From positions 186,001 through 250,000 of the forward strand of contig JBFXJP010000001.1 in NCBI GenBank assembly GCA_050174775.1: a stretch of DNA of 64,000 nucleotides. Reading direction: 5' to 3'. Position numbers and translations under genes: made by a program. Shown in pieces: positions 1 to 9,599 of this stretch (position 1 is its first letter; each line of letters starts with the position of its first letter). The stretch is from CAYPGJ01 sp050174775 (GTDB taxonomy: Bacteria > Planctomycetota > Phycisphaerae > Phycisphaerales > UBA1924). The notes under the pieces were generated by a model. It saw nothing but the letters and a program-made list of their open reading frames with translations, did not search any database and was not told the origin of the DNA.

Positions 1-1542
1 GTGCGGATCGGGCCCGCGGGCGAGCGGCTCGGGTTGATCGAAGTGGGGGAGGGGCCGACGGGGCTCGCGCTGCACGAGGCGAGCGGTCGGCTGTTCGTGC
101 TCGACCGGTTCGAAGGTGCTGTGTCCGTCATCGACACGGTCACGAACGTGGAGATCGCGCGGCGGTCGTTCTACGACCCGACGCCGATCGACATCCGGGT
201 GGGTCGACCGTTCCTGTTCAACACGCACATCTCATCGGGGCTCGGCCAGGCCTCGTGCGGCTCGTGCCACATCGACGGGCGCACGGATGCGCTCACGTGG
301 GACCTGGGGGATCCGTCGGGCACGGTGAAGCCGTTCAACCAGATCTGCCAGTTCGGGGGGCAGTGCCAGGACTGGCACCCGATGAAGGGCACGATGTCCA
401 CGCAGACGCTCTTCGGGCTCGTGAACGCGGGGCCGATGCACTGGCGCGCGGACCGCGAGGACTTCTCGACGTTCAACCCGGCGTTTGTTTCGCTGCTTGG
501 GCGTGAGACGGAGTTGACGCCCGCGGAGATGCAGGCGTTCACGGTGTACGTGGACACGCTCCGCTTCCCGCCCAACCCGTTCCGCAATCTCAACGGCACG
601 CTGCCGACAACGTTCGCCAACGGCGGGAACCCTGCTGCGGGGCAGGCCACCTTCGGCGCCATCCCGCTCGTCGGCACGCCGTTCACGTGCAACGCGTGCC
701 ACTCCCAGCCGATGGGCACGAGCACGACGCTTGCCTCCGCCAACCTCATCGCGACCTCGGCGCAGAGCCTGAAGACGCCGCACCTGCGCAATTTGTACGA
801 GAAGACGGGCTTCTCGCGTCAGAGCCAGACGAACACGCGTGGGTTCGGGTTCTCGCACGACGGGCACATCGACACGCTGGGGGCGTTCCTCGCGCTGCCC
901 CAGTTCGCGTTCGCGCCGGGACCGCCCGGACAGCAGCAGCGGCGCGACGTCGAGGCGTTCCTGATGTGCTTCGCGCAGGACACGCCCGCGGGCGTGGGCG
1001 CGCAGGTGTACGTGGACAGCCCGACGCCCTCGCCTGAAGTGGCGGCTCGGCTGGATGCGATCCTGCTTGTGGCTCGTTCGAACAACGTCGGGATGATCGT
1101 GAAGGGCAGGCAGGGGGGCGTGCCCAGGGGGTACGCGTACGACGCGATCGCGGACATCCTCCGGGCGGACATGGCCGGAGAGACGATCACGACGGCTGCG
1201 CTGCGCGCCGCGGCCTCGGCACAGAACCCGCTTACGTTCACGCTCGTGCCCAGGAACGCGCAGACTCGGATGGGGATCGATCGCGACGGGGATGGGTTCC
1301 TCGATCGTGATGAGGTGCTGGCGCGGAGCAATCCGGCGGACCCTGCGAGCGTGCCGGGGCCGTTGTGCCCCGGGGACGTGACTGGCGATCGTGTTGTGAA
1401 CTTCAATGACCTGAACGTGGTGCTCGGGTCGTTCGGCCTGCAGGGGATGGCTGGGTACATCATGGGCGACGCGGACGCGGACGGGGACGTGGATTTCGGT
1501 GATCTGAACGCTGTGCTGAGCGCGTTCGGGCAGGGGTGCTGA
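1..1542 (+). CDS. Di-heme cytochrome c peroxidase/MauG-like surface protein with GC-type dockerin (5' partial)
   Basis: The frame is open from the first base, and the first residues already read as the end of a YVTN-type beta-propeller (VSVIDTVTNVEIA near 41-53). The true start is therefore probably left of the window and the GTG at base 1 is incidental. Two c-type haem sites are visible, CGSCH at 86-90 and CNACH at 230-234, as in di-haem cytochrome c peroxidase/MauG-like proteins, so an envelope redox role is likely. An Asp-rich Ca-binding-like segment (IDRDGDGFLDRDE, about 423-435) precedes a C-terminal two-repeat dockerin (GDVTGD and GDADADGD repeats) that ends in GQGC. That ending is known from Phycisphaerae as the GC-type dockerin and suggests cell-surface anchoring. 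Substrate unknown. Confidence 0.8.
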   Translation: MRIGPAGERLGLIEVGEGPTGLALHEASGRLFVLDRFEGAVSVIDTVTNVEIARRSFYDPTPIDIRVGRPFLFNTHISSGLGQASCGSCHIDGRTDALTWDLGDPSGTVKPFNQICQFGGQCQDWHPMKGTMSTQTLFGLVNAGPMHWRADREDFSTFNPAFVSLLGRETELTPAEMQAFTVYVDTLRFPPNPFRNLNGTLPTTFANGGNPAAGQATFGAIPLVGTPFTCNACHSQPMGTSTTLASANLIATSAQSLKTPHLRNLYEKTGFSRQSQTNTRGFGFSHDGHIDTLGAFLALPQFAFAPGPPGQQQRRDVEAFLMCFAQDTPAGVGAQVYVDSPTPSPEVAARLDAILLVARSNNVGMIVKGRQGGVPRGYAYDAIADILRADMAGETITTAALRAAASAQNPLTFTLVPRNAQTRMGIDRDGDGFLDRDEVLARSNPADPASVPGPLCPGDVTGDRVVNFNDLNVVLGSFGLQGMAGYIMGDADADGDVDFGDLNAVLSAFGQGC

Positions 1543-1672
1543 TTCCGCGCGGGGCGCGCGCGGTGGTGGGCGCCGTGGAGCGGGTCGGAGGAGCCCGCTC
1601 TTGGCGCGCGCTGGAAAAGCCCCCGAAACCGGGCTATGTTGATGCCCCCCGGTTTTCAGGAGGCCATCGCTC

Positions 1673-3343
1673 ATGCGGAAGGCAATGCTCGCGCTCGCTC
1701 TGGTCGTCTCGCCCCTCACGCTGCTCGGATGCACGTCGAGGCCAACGTCCTACACGCCCGTGGCCGGCGCGAGCCAGGGGCGTGTGTACGACGGGTACGA
1801 GGGATACCAGCGGAAGGTGACGACGGACTCGCGCGAGGCGCAGCGGTTCTTTGATCAGGGCATGCAGCTGCTCTACGGGTTCAATCACGACGAGGCGATC
1901 CGCTCGTTCGAGGAGGCCGCGGCCATCGACCCGGAGTGCGCGATGGCGTACTGGGGCATCGCGTACGCGAACGGGATCAACATCAACGACCCGATGATGA
2001 GCGAGGTGCGGAGCAGGCAGGCGTACGCGGCCGCGCAGGAGGCGCTGCGGCGCTCGAGTGACGAGGCGCCTGTGGAGAAGGCGCTGATCGGCGCGGTGGC
2101 GGAGCGGTATGCGTATCCGGCGCCGAAGAACCGTCGCTCGCTGGACGAGGCCTACGCGAATGCGATGGAGAAGGTGTGGCTGGAGTTCACGGACGATCCG
2201 GACGTGGGCGCGCTGTACGCCGAGTCGCTGATGAACCTGCAGCCCTGGAACTACTGGACGAAGTCGGGTGCGCCGAAGGGGCGCATCCTGCACGCGGTGC
2301 ACGCGATCGAGCGTGTGCTGAAGGATCACCCGTATCACCCCGGTGCGAATCATTTCTACATCCATGCCATGGAGGCGTCGCCTGAGCCGGAGAAGGCGGT
2401 GCCCGCGGCCGAGCGGCTCGACGCGCTCGTGCCCGGTTCGGGCCATCTCGTGCACATGCCCTCACACATCTACGCGCGCGTGGCGCGGTATGCCGACGCC
2501 GCGGATTCGAACGAGCGCGCGATCCGGGCGGATGAGGCGTACTTCGCGAAGGCGCCCGAGCCGCAGTTCTACCGGCTGTACTTCATCCACAACGTCCATT
2601 TTCTGACATTCGCCGCGATGATGGAGGGGCGGTATGAGACGGCGATCGGCGCGGCGCGTCGGATCGACGCGGAGGTTCCGGAGGAGTTTCTGCGCGCGTT
2701 CGTGTTCCTCGCGGACGGGCTGATGCCCACGTCGCGCCACGTGCTGATCCGGTTCGGGAAGTGGCAGGAGATTCTGGACATGGCGCGTCCGCGCGAATTC
2801 CAGAAGCTGTCGATCGCCATGCACCACTATGCGCGAGGGATCGCGCTCTCCGCGCTGGGGCGTGCGAGCGAGGCGCGGGAGGAGCAGGGGTTGTTCACGG
2901 AGGCCGCGAAGCGGGTCCCAGGGGACTGGTGGGTGTTCCAGAACAAGGTGCACGACATCCTGCCGGTCGCGGAGGCGATGCTGGAGGGGGAGATTCTGTA
3001 CCGAGAAGGGAAGCAGGAGGAGGCGTTCGACGTGCTTCGTCAGGGCGTCGCGTTGGAAGACAAGCTGGTGTACGACGAGCCGCCAGGCTGGATGATCCCG
3101 GTGCGCCACGCGCTGGGCGCGCTGCTCATGGGCGCGGGGCGGCACGCCGAGGCGGAGAGGGTGTACCGGGAGGATCAGGTGCATTACCCGGGCAACGGGT
3201 GGTCGCTGCTCGGGTTGGAGCAGGCGCTTCGTGCGCAGGGCAAGACGGAGGAGGCCGAGCGCGTCGGGGCGCAGCTCAAGACCACGTGGGCGCGCGCGGA
3301 CGTGAGGCCTACGTCGTCGTGCTTCTGTCAGCCGGGGGAGTGA
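1673..3343 (+). CDS. TPR-containing lipoprotein
   Basis: 556-residue protein with a lipoprotein signal (hydrophobic stretch, then LLGC with Cys at about 20), so it is probably membrane-anchored outside the cytoplasm. Tetratricopeptide-like helices follow: FNHDEAIRSFEEAAAIDPECAM near 70 and further repeats through the middle and C-terminus, for example the HAEAERVYREDQ and KTEEAERVGAQL segments. TPR arrays mediate protein-protein contacts, so a scaffold role is the most that can be said. The start is supported by AGGAGG at 1658-1663, nine bases before the ATG. It follows the dockerin-cytochrome gene on the same strand but with a 130-bp gap, so co-transcription is uncertain. No enzymatic motif was recognised. 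Confidence 0.8.
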   Translation: MRKAMLALALVVSPLTLLGCTSRPTSYTPVAGASQGRVYDGYEGYQRKVTTDSREAQRFFDQGMQLLYGFNHDEAIRSFEEAAAIDPECAMAYWGIAYANGININDPMMSEVRSRQAYAAAQEALRRSSDEAPVEKALIGAVAERYAYPAPKNRRSLDEAYANAMEKVWLEFTDDPDVGALYAESLMNLQPWNYWTKSGAPKGRILHAVHAIERVLKDHPYHPGANHFYIHAMEASPEPEKAVPAAERLDALVPGSGHLVHMPSHIYARVARYADAADSNERAIRADEAYFAKAPEPQFYRLYFIHNVHFLTFAAMMEGRYETAIGAARRIDAEVPEEFLRAFVFLADGLMPTSRHVLIRFGKWQEILDMARPREFQKLSIAMHHYARGIALSALGRASEAREEQGLFTEAAKRVPGDWWVFQNKVHDILPVAEAMLEGEILYREGKQEEAFDVLRQGVALEDKLVYDEPPGWMIPVRHALGALLMGAGRHAEAERVYREDQVHYPGNGWSLLGLEQALRAQGKTEEAERVGAQLKTTWARADVRPTSSCFCQPGE

Positions 3344-3364
3344 GTGTCGGCGGTGGCGGCGGGA

Positions 3365-3910
3365 TCAACGGCGCGAGCGACGGCGCGGCGCCGCGGTGAG
3401 CGCCGCGAGGCCCATGAGCACCGCGGCTCCCGGGGCCGGCGCGAGGGTGGCCGTGCCGCTGTAGATGATGCGCTGGGAGCTGTTTGGCCCGGTCTGGACG
3501 TACTCGTTCGCGCTGAACGTGACGCTGCTCTGTGTGCCGTTTTGGAGCACGCCGACAGTGGCGGCGTCATTGCCGAAGGAGATGCGGACCAGGGTGAAGG
3601 CGTCGCGCCGGAAATCCCAGGCGATGCCGGGGGCATCGAAGATGTTGGGGTAGGCGCCCTCGATGGTGATGGGGTAGTTGGGGGTGAAGATCGGGTCGAA
3701 GTGAGTGAGGGTGAACGACCACGAGACGGGGTAGTAATTCGAGATGCTCGAGTCGAAGGTGATGGAGCCGACGAGGTTCGTCTGGGGCGGGGTGGAGGAC
3801 GTGTAGAAGTCCCAGGGCTGATCGATCAGCCAGGTCGTCACGGCTGCTGGCGCCGAGGACGACAGAAGGGCGGCGGCGATGAGCGACGACGACATAACCA
3901 CGTTGCGCAT
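3365..3910 (-). CDS. Secreted PEP-CTERM-type protein
   Basis: 181-residue protein with a signal peptide (MRNVVMSSSLIAAALLSSS, cleavage likely after SAPA) and a beta-rich body without recognised enzymatic motifs. The C-terminus has the tripartite exosortase-sorting architecture: a short Pro motif (APAPGA), a hydrophobic helix (VLMGLAALTA) and a basic tail (PRRRSRR). In planctomycetes such tails direct export and processing by exosortase. It converges on the TPR lipoprotein gene with only about 20 bp between the stop codons. A GAGGAGAG-like ribosome site lies about 11 bases upstream of the start on the minus strand, which is slightly long. Cargo function is unknown. Confidence 0.75.
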   Translation of the reverse strand: MRNVVMSSSLIAAALLSSSAPAAVTTWLIDQPWDFYTSSTPPQTNLVGSITFDSSISNYYPVSWSFTLTHFDPIFTPNYPITIEGAYPNIFDAPGIAWDFRRDAFTLVRISFGNDAATVGVLQNGTQSSVTFSANEYVQTGPNSSQRIIYSGTATLAPAPGAAVLMGLAALTAAPRRRSRR

Positions 3911-4608
3911 GATGTTGGTTCTCTCCTCTGTTGACTCTTCGCGGGCGTGCGGGCCCGCGCTGTGAGGCGAGAAGGTAGCGGGTGGCCAGGGTGATGCAAC
4001 CCCGGTCTGTCGTAAATCGGTGTGAGGCAGGGAGATACACCATTATCGGGCGGGCATTGAGCGCGAGGGTCGGTGTATGAACCGAAGCATGTGCGCTCTG
4101 GTCTACCTCGCATCGAATGAGCCGCTGCAATGCGTGATGAGGGCCGAGGGTGCGCAGGGCCGCTCTTGCGTGCTGGATGCGCGGAGCGCTTAGGGGGGGG
4201 TGTAGAGCCGTGACTCTTTGTCCGCTGGGATGGCGATCAAGGTGAGCCGGCCGTCGTCGTCGACGCTCCGACACTCTCCCGCATCGACGTGGAGCTGCTC
4301 GTGGTCGGAGAGCGGGTGCTCCGGCGCGTCGTGACGGGCGATGGCCGATCAGCGCGGTAGTGGGTGAGCCGGGGCCGAGCGTCAGCCAGTCTCCGGCTAT
4401 GCCTGATCGTGTTTGGGGGATGTGGGGGACAGTGTGTCCAGGCGCGAACCGTCGGCAGAAACAGGTTCCTCCCGGCAATAAGCCGCGAGCCTCCTCGTTC
4501 GGCGTTCGTGCGTCATTTTCTTTGCGCAATCTTGATTTGACCGTCACGGTCCGTTGCAATGCCGCGCCGCGAGGCGCGTCCGCTTCGCCCATCGGAAGGA
4601 GAGACCCC
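3911..4608. other. Intergenic region with a possible decayed frame
   Basis: About 700 bp between two divergent genes, so promoters for both should lie here; no convincing -35/-10 pair stood out. At 4190-4342 on the minus strand there is an open run of about 50 codons that reads like protein (containing DHEQLHVDAGE and RLTLIAIPADKE), but it starts directly after a stop and has no start codon. It may be a remnant of a lost gene. An 8-base G run lies at 4193-4200. Confidence 0.4.
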
Positions 4609-6879
4609 GTGAGCCGATTCCGTCAGGTGTGTGCGTTCCTCCTTGCCCTGAGCGTGCTGGGCGTCGTTGCGCGTGCCCAGGACCTCTATGACACCACGGT
4701 CCTGCGGACGATCAACCTCACGTTCAGCCAGCCCAACTGGGAGACGCTCCTGCGGAACAACTACGTTGCGCAGATCAACATCCCCGCTGATCTCGAGATG
4801 GACGGGGTGGTCTACCCAAACGTGGGCGTGCGCATCCGCGGGAACACCTCGTACACGGCCCTGCCGTCGGGCTCGCAGAAGTTCTCCCTCAACATCGACA
4901 TGGACGAGAACGTCCCGGGCCAGAGCCTGCTGGGCTACAACTCGCTCAACCTCAACAACGGCTTCCGCGACCCCACGTTCTGTCGGGAGGTGATGTACAA
5001 CAACATCGTTGCGCGCTACATCCCCAATCCGCGCGCCAATCACGTCACCGTGACGATCAACGGCCAGAACTGGGGCGTGTACATCAACGTCCAGCAGTTC
5101 AACAAGGACATGCTGCGCTCGTACTTTGCGGACGAGGACGGCATGCGCGTCAAGTGCGCGAACAACCCCAACGGCCCGGGCCTGACCTACAACGGGCCGC
5201 TCCCCAGCGGCTACACGGGCTACGAGATCAAGGATGACGGCGGTCTCGCCGACCCCTGGGGCGCGTTGATTGCGGTGTGCAATGCCGTGACCAACGGCTC
5301 GCTCGCCACGTGGCAGACGATCGACCAGACGCTCGCCGTTGATCCCTCGATCTGGTCCGTTGTCTGGGAGAACATGCTCACCGACGACGACAGCTACATC
5401 AACAAGGGCGCGGACTTCATGCTCTACCGCGACCCGACCGACGGGCGCACCCATCTCCTCCAGACTGACGCTAACGAGACGTTCACGCAGGCGACGTGGG
5501 CGATCACGCGGAATTTCACGGCGTCCAACAAGCCGGTGCTCAGCCGGCTGCTCTCGGTGGGCGAGCTGCGCCAGCGGTACATGTCGCACTATCGCGCGGC
5601 CGCCGGCGAGCTCAGCTGGGCGGCGCTCGAGCCCGAGTTCACCGCGCTGCGCAACCTGATCGACTCCGCGGTGCAGGCCGACCCCAAGAAGCTGTACTCG
5701 TACACCAACTTCCAGCAGAACTTCACGTCGACGGTGAATCTCGGCCTGCCCGGGCTCGCCGGCGGCTCCATCATCGGTCTCCAGCAGTTCGTGACCCAGC
5801 GAGCCTCGTTCCTCGCGGGCAACGCGGAGTTGTCCGCCAGCGGCCCCTCCATCTCGAATGTGCAGGTGTCGGATCCCACGCCCAGCCCGTCGCAGCCTGT
5901 GTGGGTGTCCGCGGCCGTGGCGCCCAGCGGGAGCGCCATCGCCTCCGTGCATCTCTACTACCGGGGCGCTCCGGGCGTGTACCAGCGGGTCGCCATGCTC
6001 GACAACGGCTCATCGGGAGACGGCGCCGCGGGTGACGGCGTGTTCGGCGCTCTTGTGCCCATCAGCGCGAACGCGGGGCAGAAGGTCGAGTTCTACGTCG
6101 CTGCGACCTCGTCCAACTCGTTCTCGTCGATGTCCTTCGCCCCGGTGCTGAGCGAGAACGGGCCGCTGTCCTACAGCTACCTGTTCGGCTCGTCCGGGGT
6201 GCGCATCACCGAGGTGATGTATCAGGGCAACGGAGGAGAATTCGTTGAGCTGACGAACATCACGAACCAACCCATCGATCTCACCGGCTGGAGCATGGAT
6301 GACGACAGCGCCACCGCTGGCGGCTTCAGCCTGTCCGCGGCGGGCTCTCTCGCGCCCGGTGCATCCGTCATCGTGACGGACATCGCTCCCGCCACATTCA
6401 TCGCGCAGTGGGGCCTCTCAGGCGTCACAGTTCTCGGCCCCAACACCACGGCGGCACTCGGTCGCAACGACGAGGTCAACCTCTTCGACGCAAGCAACGG
6501 GCTCGTGGATCGGCTTCGCTACGGGGATGAATCGTTCCCCGGGACGATCCGTCCGCGGTTCTCCAGCGCACAGACGTGCTTCCAGAACATCGGGCAGGAC
6601 GATATCGCTGCGTGGGAGCTCTCTGCAGCCGGTGACGCCTACGGCTCCTGGACGTCGAGCGCCGCGGACATCGGGACACCGGGCCAGTTCCAAGCGGTGG
6701 CTTGTTGCCCGGGTGATGTGAACGGGGACGGCGTGATCAATTTCGCCGATCTCAACATCGTGCTGTCCAGCTTCGGCGCCGGCGTGGTGCCCGGCACGAA
6801 CGGAGACATCGACGGCAACGGCGTCGTGAACTTCGCCGACCTCAACATCCTCCTCTCCGGCTTCGGGATGGGCTGCTGA
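4609..6879 (+). CDS. CotH-like secreted protein with lamin-tail domain and GC-type dockerin
   Basis: The GTG at 4609 is preferred over upstream in-frame starts because a GGAAGGAGAG ribosome site lies just before it and the protein then begins with a clean signal peptide (FLLALSVLGVVARAQ); this gives 756 residues. The N-terminal half resembles the CotH family, which includes spore-coat and cellulosome-associated kinase-like proteins: note the RIRGNTSY, LNNGFRDPTFCREVMYNN and GQNWGVYINVQQFNKD segments. Whether it has kinase activity is not shown. A middle Ig/choice-like segment leads to a lamin-tail-like domain (VRITEVMYQGNGGEFVELTN). Two dockerin repeats at the end finish in GMGC. Surface attachment is likely and the substrate unknown. 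Confidence 0.82.
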   Translation: MSRFRQVCAFLLALSVLGVVARAQDLYDTTVLRTINLTFSQPNWETLLRNNYVAQINIPADLEMDGVVYPNVGVRIRGNTSYTALPSGSQKFSLNIDMDENVPGQSLLGYNSLNLNNGFRDPTFCREVMYNNIVARYIPNPRANHVTVTINGQNWGVYINVQQFNKDMLRSYFADEDGMRVKCANNPNGPGLTYNGPLPSGYTGYEIKDDGGLADPWGALIAVCNAVTNGSLATWQTIDQTLAVDPSIWSVVWENMLTDDDSYINKGADFMLYRDPTDGRTHLLQTDANETFTQATWAITRNFTASNKPVLSRLLSVGELRQRYMSHYRAAAGELSWAALEPEFTALRNLIDSAVQADPKKLYSYTNFQQNFTSTVNLGLPGLAGGSIIGLQQFVTQRASFLAGNAELSASGPSISNVQVSDPTPSPSQPVWVSAAVAPSGSAIASVHLYYRGAPGVYQRVAMLDNGSSGDGAAGDGVFGALVPISANAGQKVEFYVAATSSNSFSSMSFAPVLSENGPLSYSYLFGSSGVRITEVMYQGNGGEFVELTNITNQPIDLTGWSMDDDSATAGGFSLSAAGSLAPGASVIVTDIAPATFIAQWGLSGVTVLGPNTTAALGRNDEVNLFDASNGLVDRLRYGDESFPGTIRPRFSSAQTCFQNIGQDDIAAWELSAAGDAYGSWTSSAADIGTPGQFQAVACCPGDVNGDGVINFADLNIVLSSFGAGVVPGTNGDIDGNGVVNFADLNILLSGFGMGC

Positions 6880-7128
6880 GGCGTGCGGGTGGCGGGTGGG
6901 GCGCGATGTCCCCACTCGTGGCGGGACCACGTCCCGGCTCCTGTTGCTGATCCGTCTCTCTGGACTTTCTCCTGGACACCCCCTACGCTCGCCCTCCCCT
7001 CGGACGTCCTCGTCCCCGGGGCACATCTGAGGCCGGTGGCTCGATCAGGACGCGGCACGCGTCCGGGACATTCCGGTTTCGACGACACCGGAACCCCGAT
7101 CCAAACGGGACCAGAGACCAACACGCAT

Positions 7129-8520
7129 ATGAACTTTCAGCAACTCGGGCTGGCCGAGCCCATCGTCCGCGCCGTCTCCGCCGCGGGATACACCACGCCG
7201 ACCCCCATCCAAGCCAAGGCCATCCCGGTGATCCTTACCGGCACGGACATCTTCGGCTGCGCGCAGACCGGGACGGGCAAGACCGGCGCGTTCGCCATGC
7301 CCGTGCTGAGCCGGCTGGCCGCGCTCGCGCGAGAGCAGGGTGGGCGCCAGGCTGCGCAGGACCGCCGGCCGCGGGCCATCGTCCTCTGTCCTACGCGTGA
7401 GCTGGCCATGCAGATCTTCGAGAGCTTCCGCACGTACGGGCGATTCCTCGGGCTGCGATTCGTCACGGTCTTCGGGGGCGTGAACCAGAACCCGCAGGTC
7501 CGGGCCCTGCGCACCGGGGTCGACGTCATCGTGGCGACGCCGGGCCGTCTCCAGGACCTCATGGAGCAGGGGTACGTCGACCTGAGCGCCATCCAGATGC
7601 TGGTGCTCGACGAGGCCGACCGCATGTTGGACATGGGCTTCGTCCACGACATCCGACGCATCGCGGAGGAGTTGCCGGAAACGCGCCAGACGCTGCTGTT
7701 CTCGGCGACAATGCCGAGCGAGATCCGCAAGCTCGCCGACACGCTGCTGCGCGAGCCCGCGTTCGTGCAGGTGGCGCCGGTGGCATCCACGGCCACGGCG
7801 ATCACGCAGTCGGTCTACCACGTCTCATCGAAGAACAAGTCCGAGCTGCTCCAGCGGCTGCTGCGCAACGAGAGCGTCGTCCGCACGCTCGTCTTCACGC
7901 GCACAAAGCACGGCGCCGACCGGCTCGTCAAGACCCTTCGGGACGCGGGCATCGAGGCGGGCGCGATCCACGGCAACAAGACGCAGGCCGCACGGACGCG
8001 GACACTGCAGGGGTTCAAGTCCGGACGCATGTCCGTGCTCGTCGCCACCGACATCGCGTCGCGCGGCATCGACGTCGACCAGATCACCCACGTCTTCAAC
8101 TTCGACATGCCCGTCGACCCGGAGACGTACGTGCATCGGATCGGTCGCACGGCCCGCGCCGGCGCCTCGGGCACGGCGTACTCGTTCTGCGATCACCACG
8201 AGCGAAGCGGCCTCCGCTCCATCGAGCGGCTCATCGGCTCGCCGCTCAAGGTCATGGAGGATGAGCCGGATCTCGCGCTGCAGACGCCTCGCCCCGCCAA
8301 GCCTCACCAGCAGACAGGCGAGCCGCAGCAACAGCAGGGGGGCGACAACGGTGGGTCCCGCCACCCGCGCCGGCCGCACCGGGGCGGCAGGGGTCGGCGG
8401 CCGTCGTCGAACAACAGCCAACCGGCGCACATCGACGGCGGTCACTCCGGCGCGAAGCCCCACGCCCGCGTGAAGCGCTCCAATGGGCGCGGCCCAGCGC
8501 GACCCAGCAAGAGCCGCTGA
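7129..8520 (+). CDS. DEAD-box ATP-dependent RNA helicase (RhlE type)
   Basis: 463-residue helicase that would unwind structured RNA in the cytoplasm. All core motifs are present: Q-motif (FQQLGL), Walker A AQTGTGKT at 45-52, PTREL at 88-92, TPGR at 137-140, DEAD at 161-164, SAT at 192-194, ATDIASRGID and HRIGRTARAG. The C-terminal tail is rich in Pro, Gln, Gly and basic residues (HPRRPHRGGRGRRP), as in RhlE-like proteins, where such tails bind RNA. The open frame extends upstream to 6883, but the ATG at 7129 fits the conserved N-terminus of the family; no strong ribosome site precedes it. It stands alone between unrelated genes. Confidence 0.92.
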   Translation: MNFQQLGLAEPIVRAVSAAGYTTPTPIQAKAIPVILTGTDIFGCAQTGTGKTGAFAMPVLSRLAALAREQGGRQAAQDRRPRAIVLCPTRELAMQIFESFRTYGRFLGLRFVTVFGGVNQNPQVRALRTGVDVIVATPGRLQDLMEQGYVDLSAIQMLVLDEADRMLDMGFVHDIRRIAEELPETRQTLLFSATMPSEIRKLADTLLREPAFVQVAPVASTATAITQSVYHVSSKNKSELLQRLLRNESVVRTLVFTRTKHGADRLVKTLRDAGIEAGAIHGNKTQAARTRTLQGFKSGRMSVLVATDIASRGIDVDQITHVFNFDMPVDPETYVHRIGRTARAGASGTAYSFCDHHERSGLRSIERLIGSPLKVMEDEPDLALQTPRPAKPHQQTGEPQQQQGGDNGGSRHPRRPHRGGRGRRPSSNNSQPAHIDGGHSGAKPHARVKRSNGRGPARPSKSR

Positions 8521-8665
8521 TCGTCGAATAGGGGAAGTCTTGCCAGGGGGCGGTTCCGAAAGCCCACGGGCCACGATCCCATGAATGAGCGTTCTTTGAG
8601 CGCTCGTTCATGGTGTTCTCATGCGCACGCGTGATGATCAGCGAGTCTGAGACAGGAGATGCGTG

Positions 8666-9079
8666 ATGTTCGAGAAGATCAAACGCAGTGCGCGCGAGTA
8701 TTGGGAATGCCTGCGGGACGGCGAGCCGGGGGAGCGTTTTCGCGGGTTCTATGACTTCCGACGGGATCGACGGCCGAGCGCGTTCTCCGCATCGCGGATT
8801 CTAACGCTCGTGGTGGCAGTAGCACTCGTGCTTGGAGGGCTGGCGATCGGGTGGCTTCCGGGGCCGGGGGGATTTGTCGCGATCTTCGGGATTGCGTTGC
8901 TGGCCACGGAGTTCCGCCCGCTGGCGTCGCTGCTTGATGAGATGGAAACGGTCGGTCGTGGTGTGTGGGGCTGGTTCGCGCGTCAGCCGATGCTCGCCAA
9001 GTCGGGGTTGGTGCTCGGGAGCGCAGCAGTGGTCTTGGCGGGGGCCGGGCTTGTGCTGTACCTGATCGGGGTCGCATGA
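8666..9079 (+). CDS. PGPGW-type small transmembrane protein
   Basis: 137 residues with an amphipathic N-terminus, two hydrophobic segments (ILTLVVAVALVLGGLAIGW and LVLGSAAVVLAGAGLVLYLI) and the motif LPGPGGFVAIFG between them, which resembles the PGPGW family of putative membrane proteins of unknown function. An in-frame GTG lies just upstream at 8663, but AGGAGA at 8654-8659 is better spaced for the ATG at 8666. No partner genes are adjacent. Function unknown. Confidence 0.75.
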   Translation: MFEKIKRSAREYWECLRDGEPGERFRGFYDFRRDRRPSAFSASRILTLVVAVALVLGGLAIGWLPGPGGFVAIFGIALLATEFRPLASLLDEMETVGRGVWGWFARQPMLAKSGLVLGSAAVVLAGAGLVLYLIGVA

Positions 9080-9599
9080 AGGCGAGGGCGGGCGTGTTCG
9101 GTTGACCAAAAAACGAAGCAGCCCCCCCGTGAGGGAGGGCTGCTGCGACAGCAATAGCGGGGGCCCGCTATGCCGGCCGCCTGTATCCCTCAACTTGCTC
9201 TTGGGATGTGGCGATGGCGGTGATACACGCCGGGCTCTGGGCCCATTTCGAAAAGGAGGTGCAGTACGAGCGCCGTGTCGACAGTAACCTCCGGATGACT
9301 CGCCGGTTACGTCAAGAGCAATAGGCCGTGTTGCAGAGACGCTAGCGGGCGCGTACTGATCGCACTGATAATCCACAGGGGGATGGCAGCCTGTGGTTAT
9401 TACATTCGAGTTGGCGCTCACACTAGGGACGGCTCTCGGCCCGTGTCCCGCAGCTTTCAGCCGCGGCCGGTTGGCACACACGCCATCGCCGAGCCAGGCG
9501 GATAATGGACTCGGACGCCGGCGTCGTAATGGCGCTCTCAATGGTGATGAAGGGCGCTTGTAGCGGCTGGACTTCTGGCAGGGTATACTTTTTCGAGAG
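9080..9599. other. 520-bp intergenic region before the metal-resistance cluster
   Basis: No recognisable gene. It contains the hairpin at 9117-9144 and a perfect inverted repeat at 9154-9171 (atagcggg / cccgctat, 2-base loop). An AAAAGGAGG ribosome-site-like motif lies at 9251-9259 and a 21-codon GTG frame starts within it (9259-9324), which is too short to call. A TATACT -10-like box at 9584-9589 lies ten bases before the next ATG. Confidence 0.5.
9117..9144. terminator. GC-rich hairpin, possible terminator
   Basis: A 12-bp stem with one mismatch (9117-9128 with 9133-9144, loop gtga) lies 38 bp after the PGPGW-type gene. The plus strand has no T run after it. A run of six A at 9108-9113 would be a U run for a minus-strand transcript, so direction is unclear. 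Confidence 0.4.

Noticed and set aside
232..1734. Long minus-strand frame opposite the dockerin cytochrome gene
   Set aside because: Arg/Pro/His-rich translation without motifs, fully opposite a gene with haem and dockerin motifs; a product of high GC.
4190..4342. Minus-strand frame of about 50 codons in the gap before the CotH-like gene
   Set aside because: No start codon, begins right after a stop; kept only as a possible remnant in the intergenic note.
9259..9324. 21-codon GTG frame behind an AAAAGGAGG motif
   Set aside because: Too short, start overlaps the supposed ribosome site, and no conservation can be judged.
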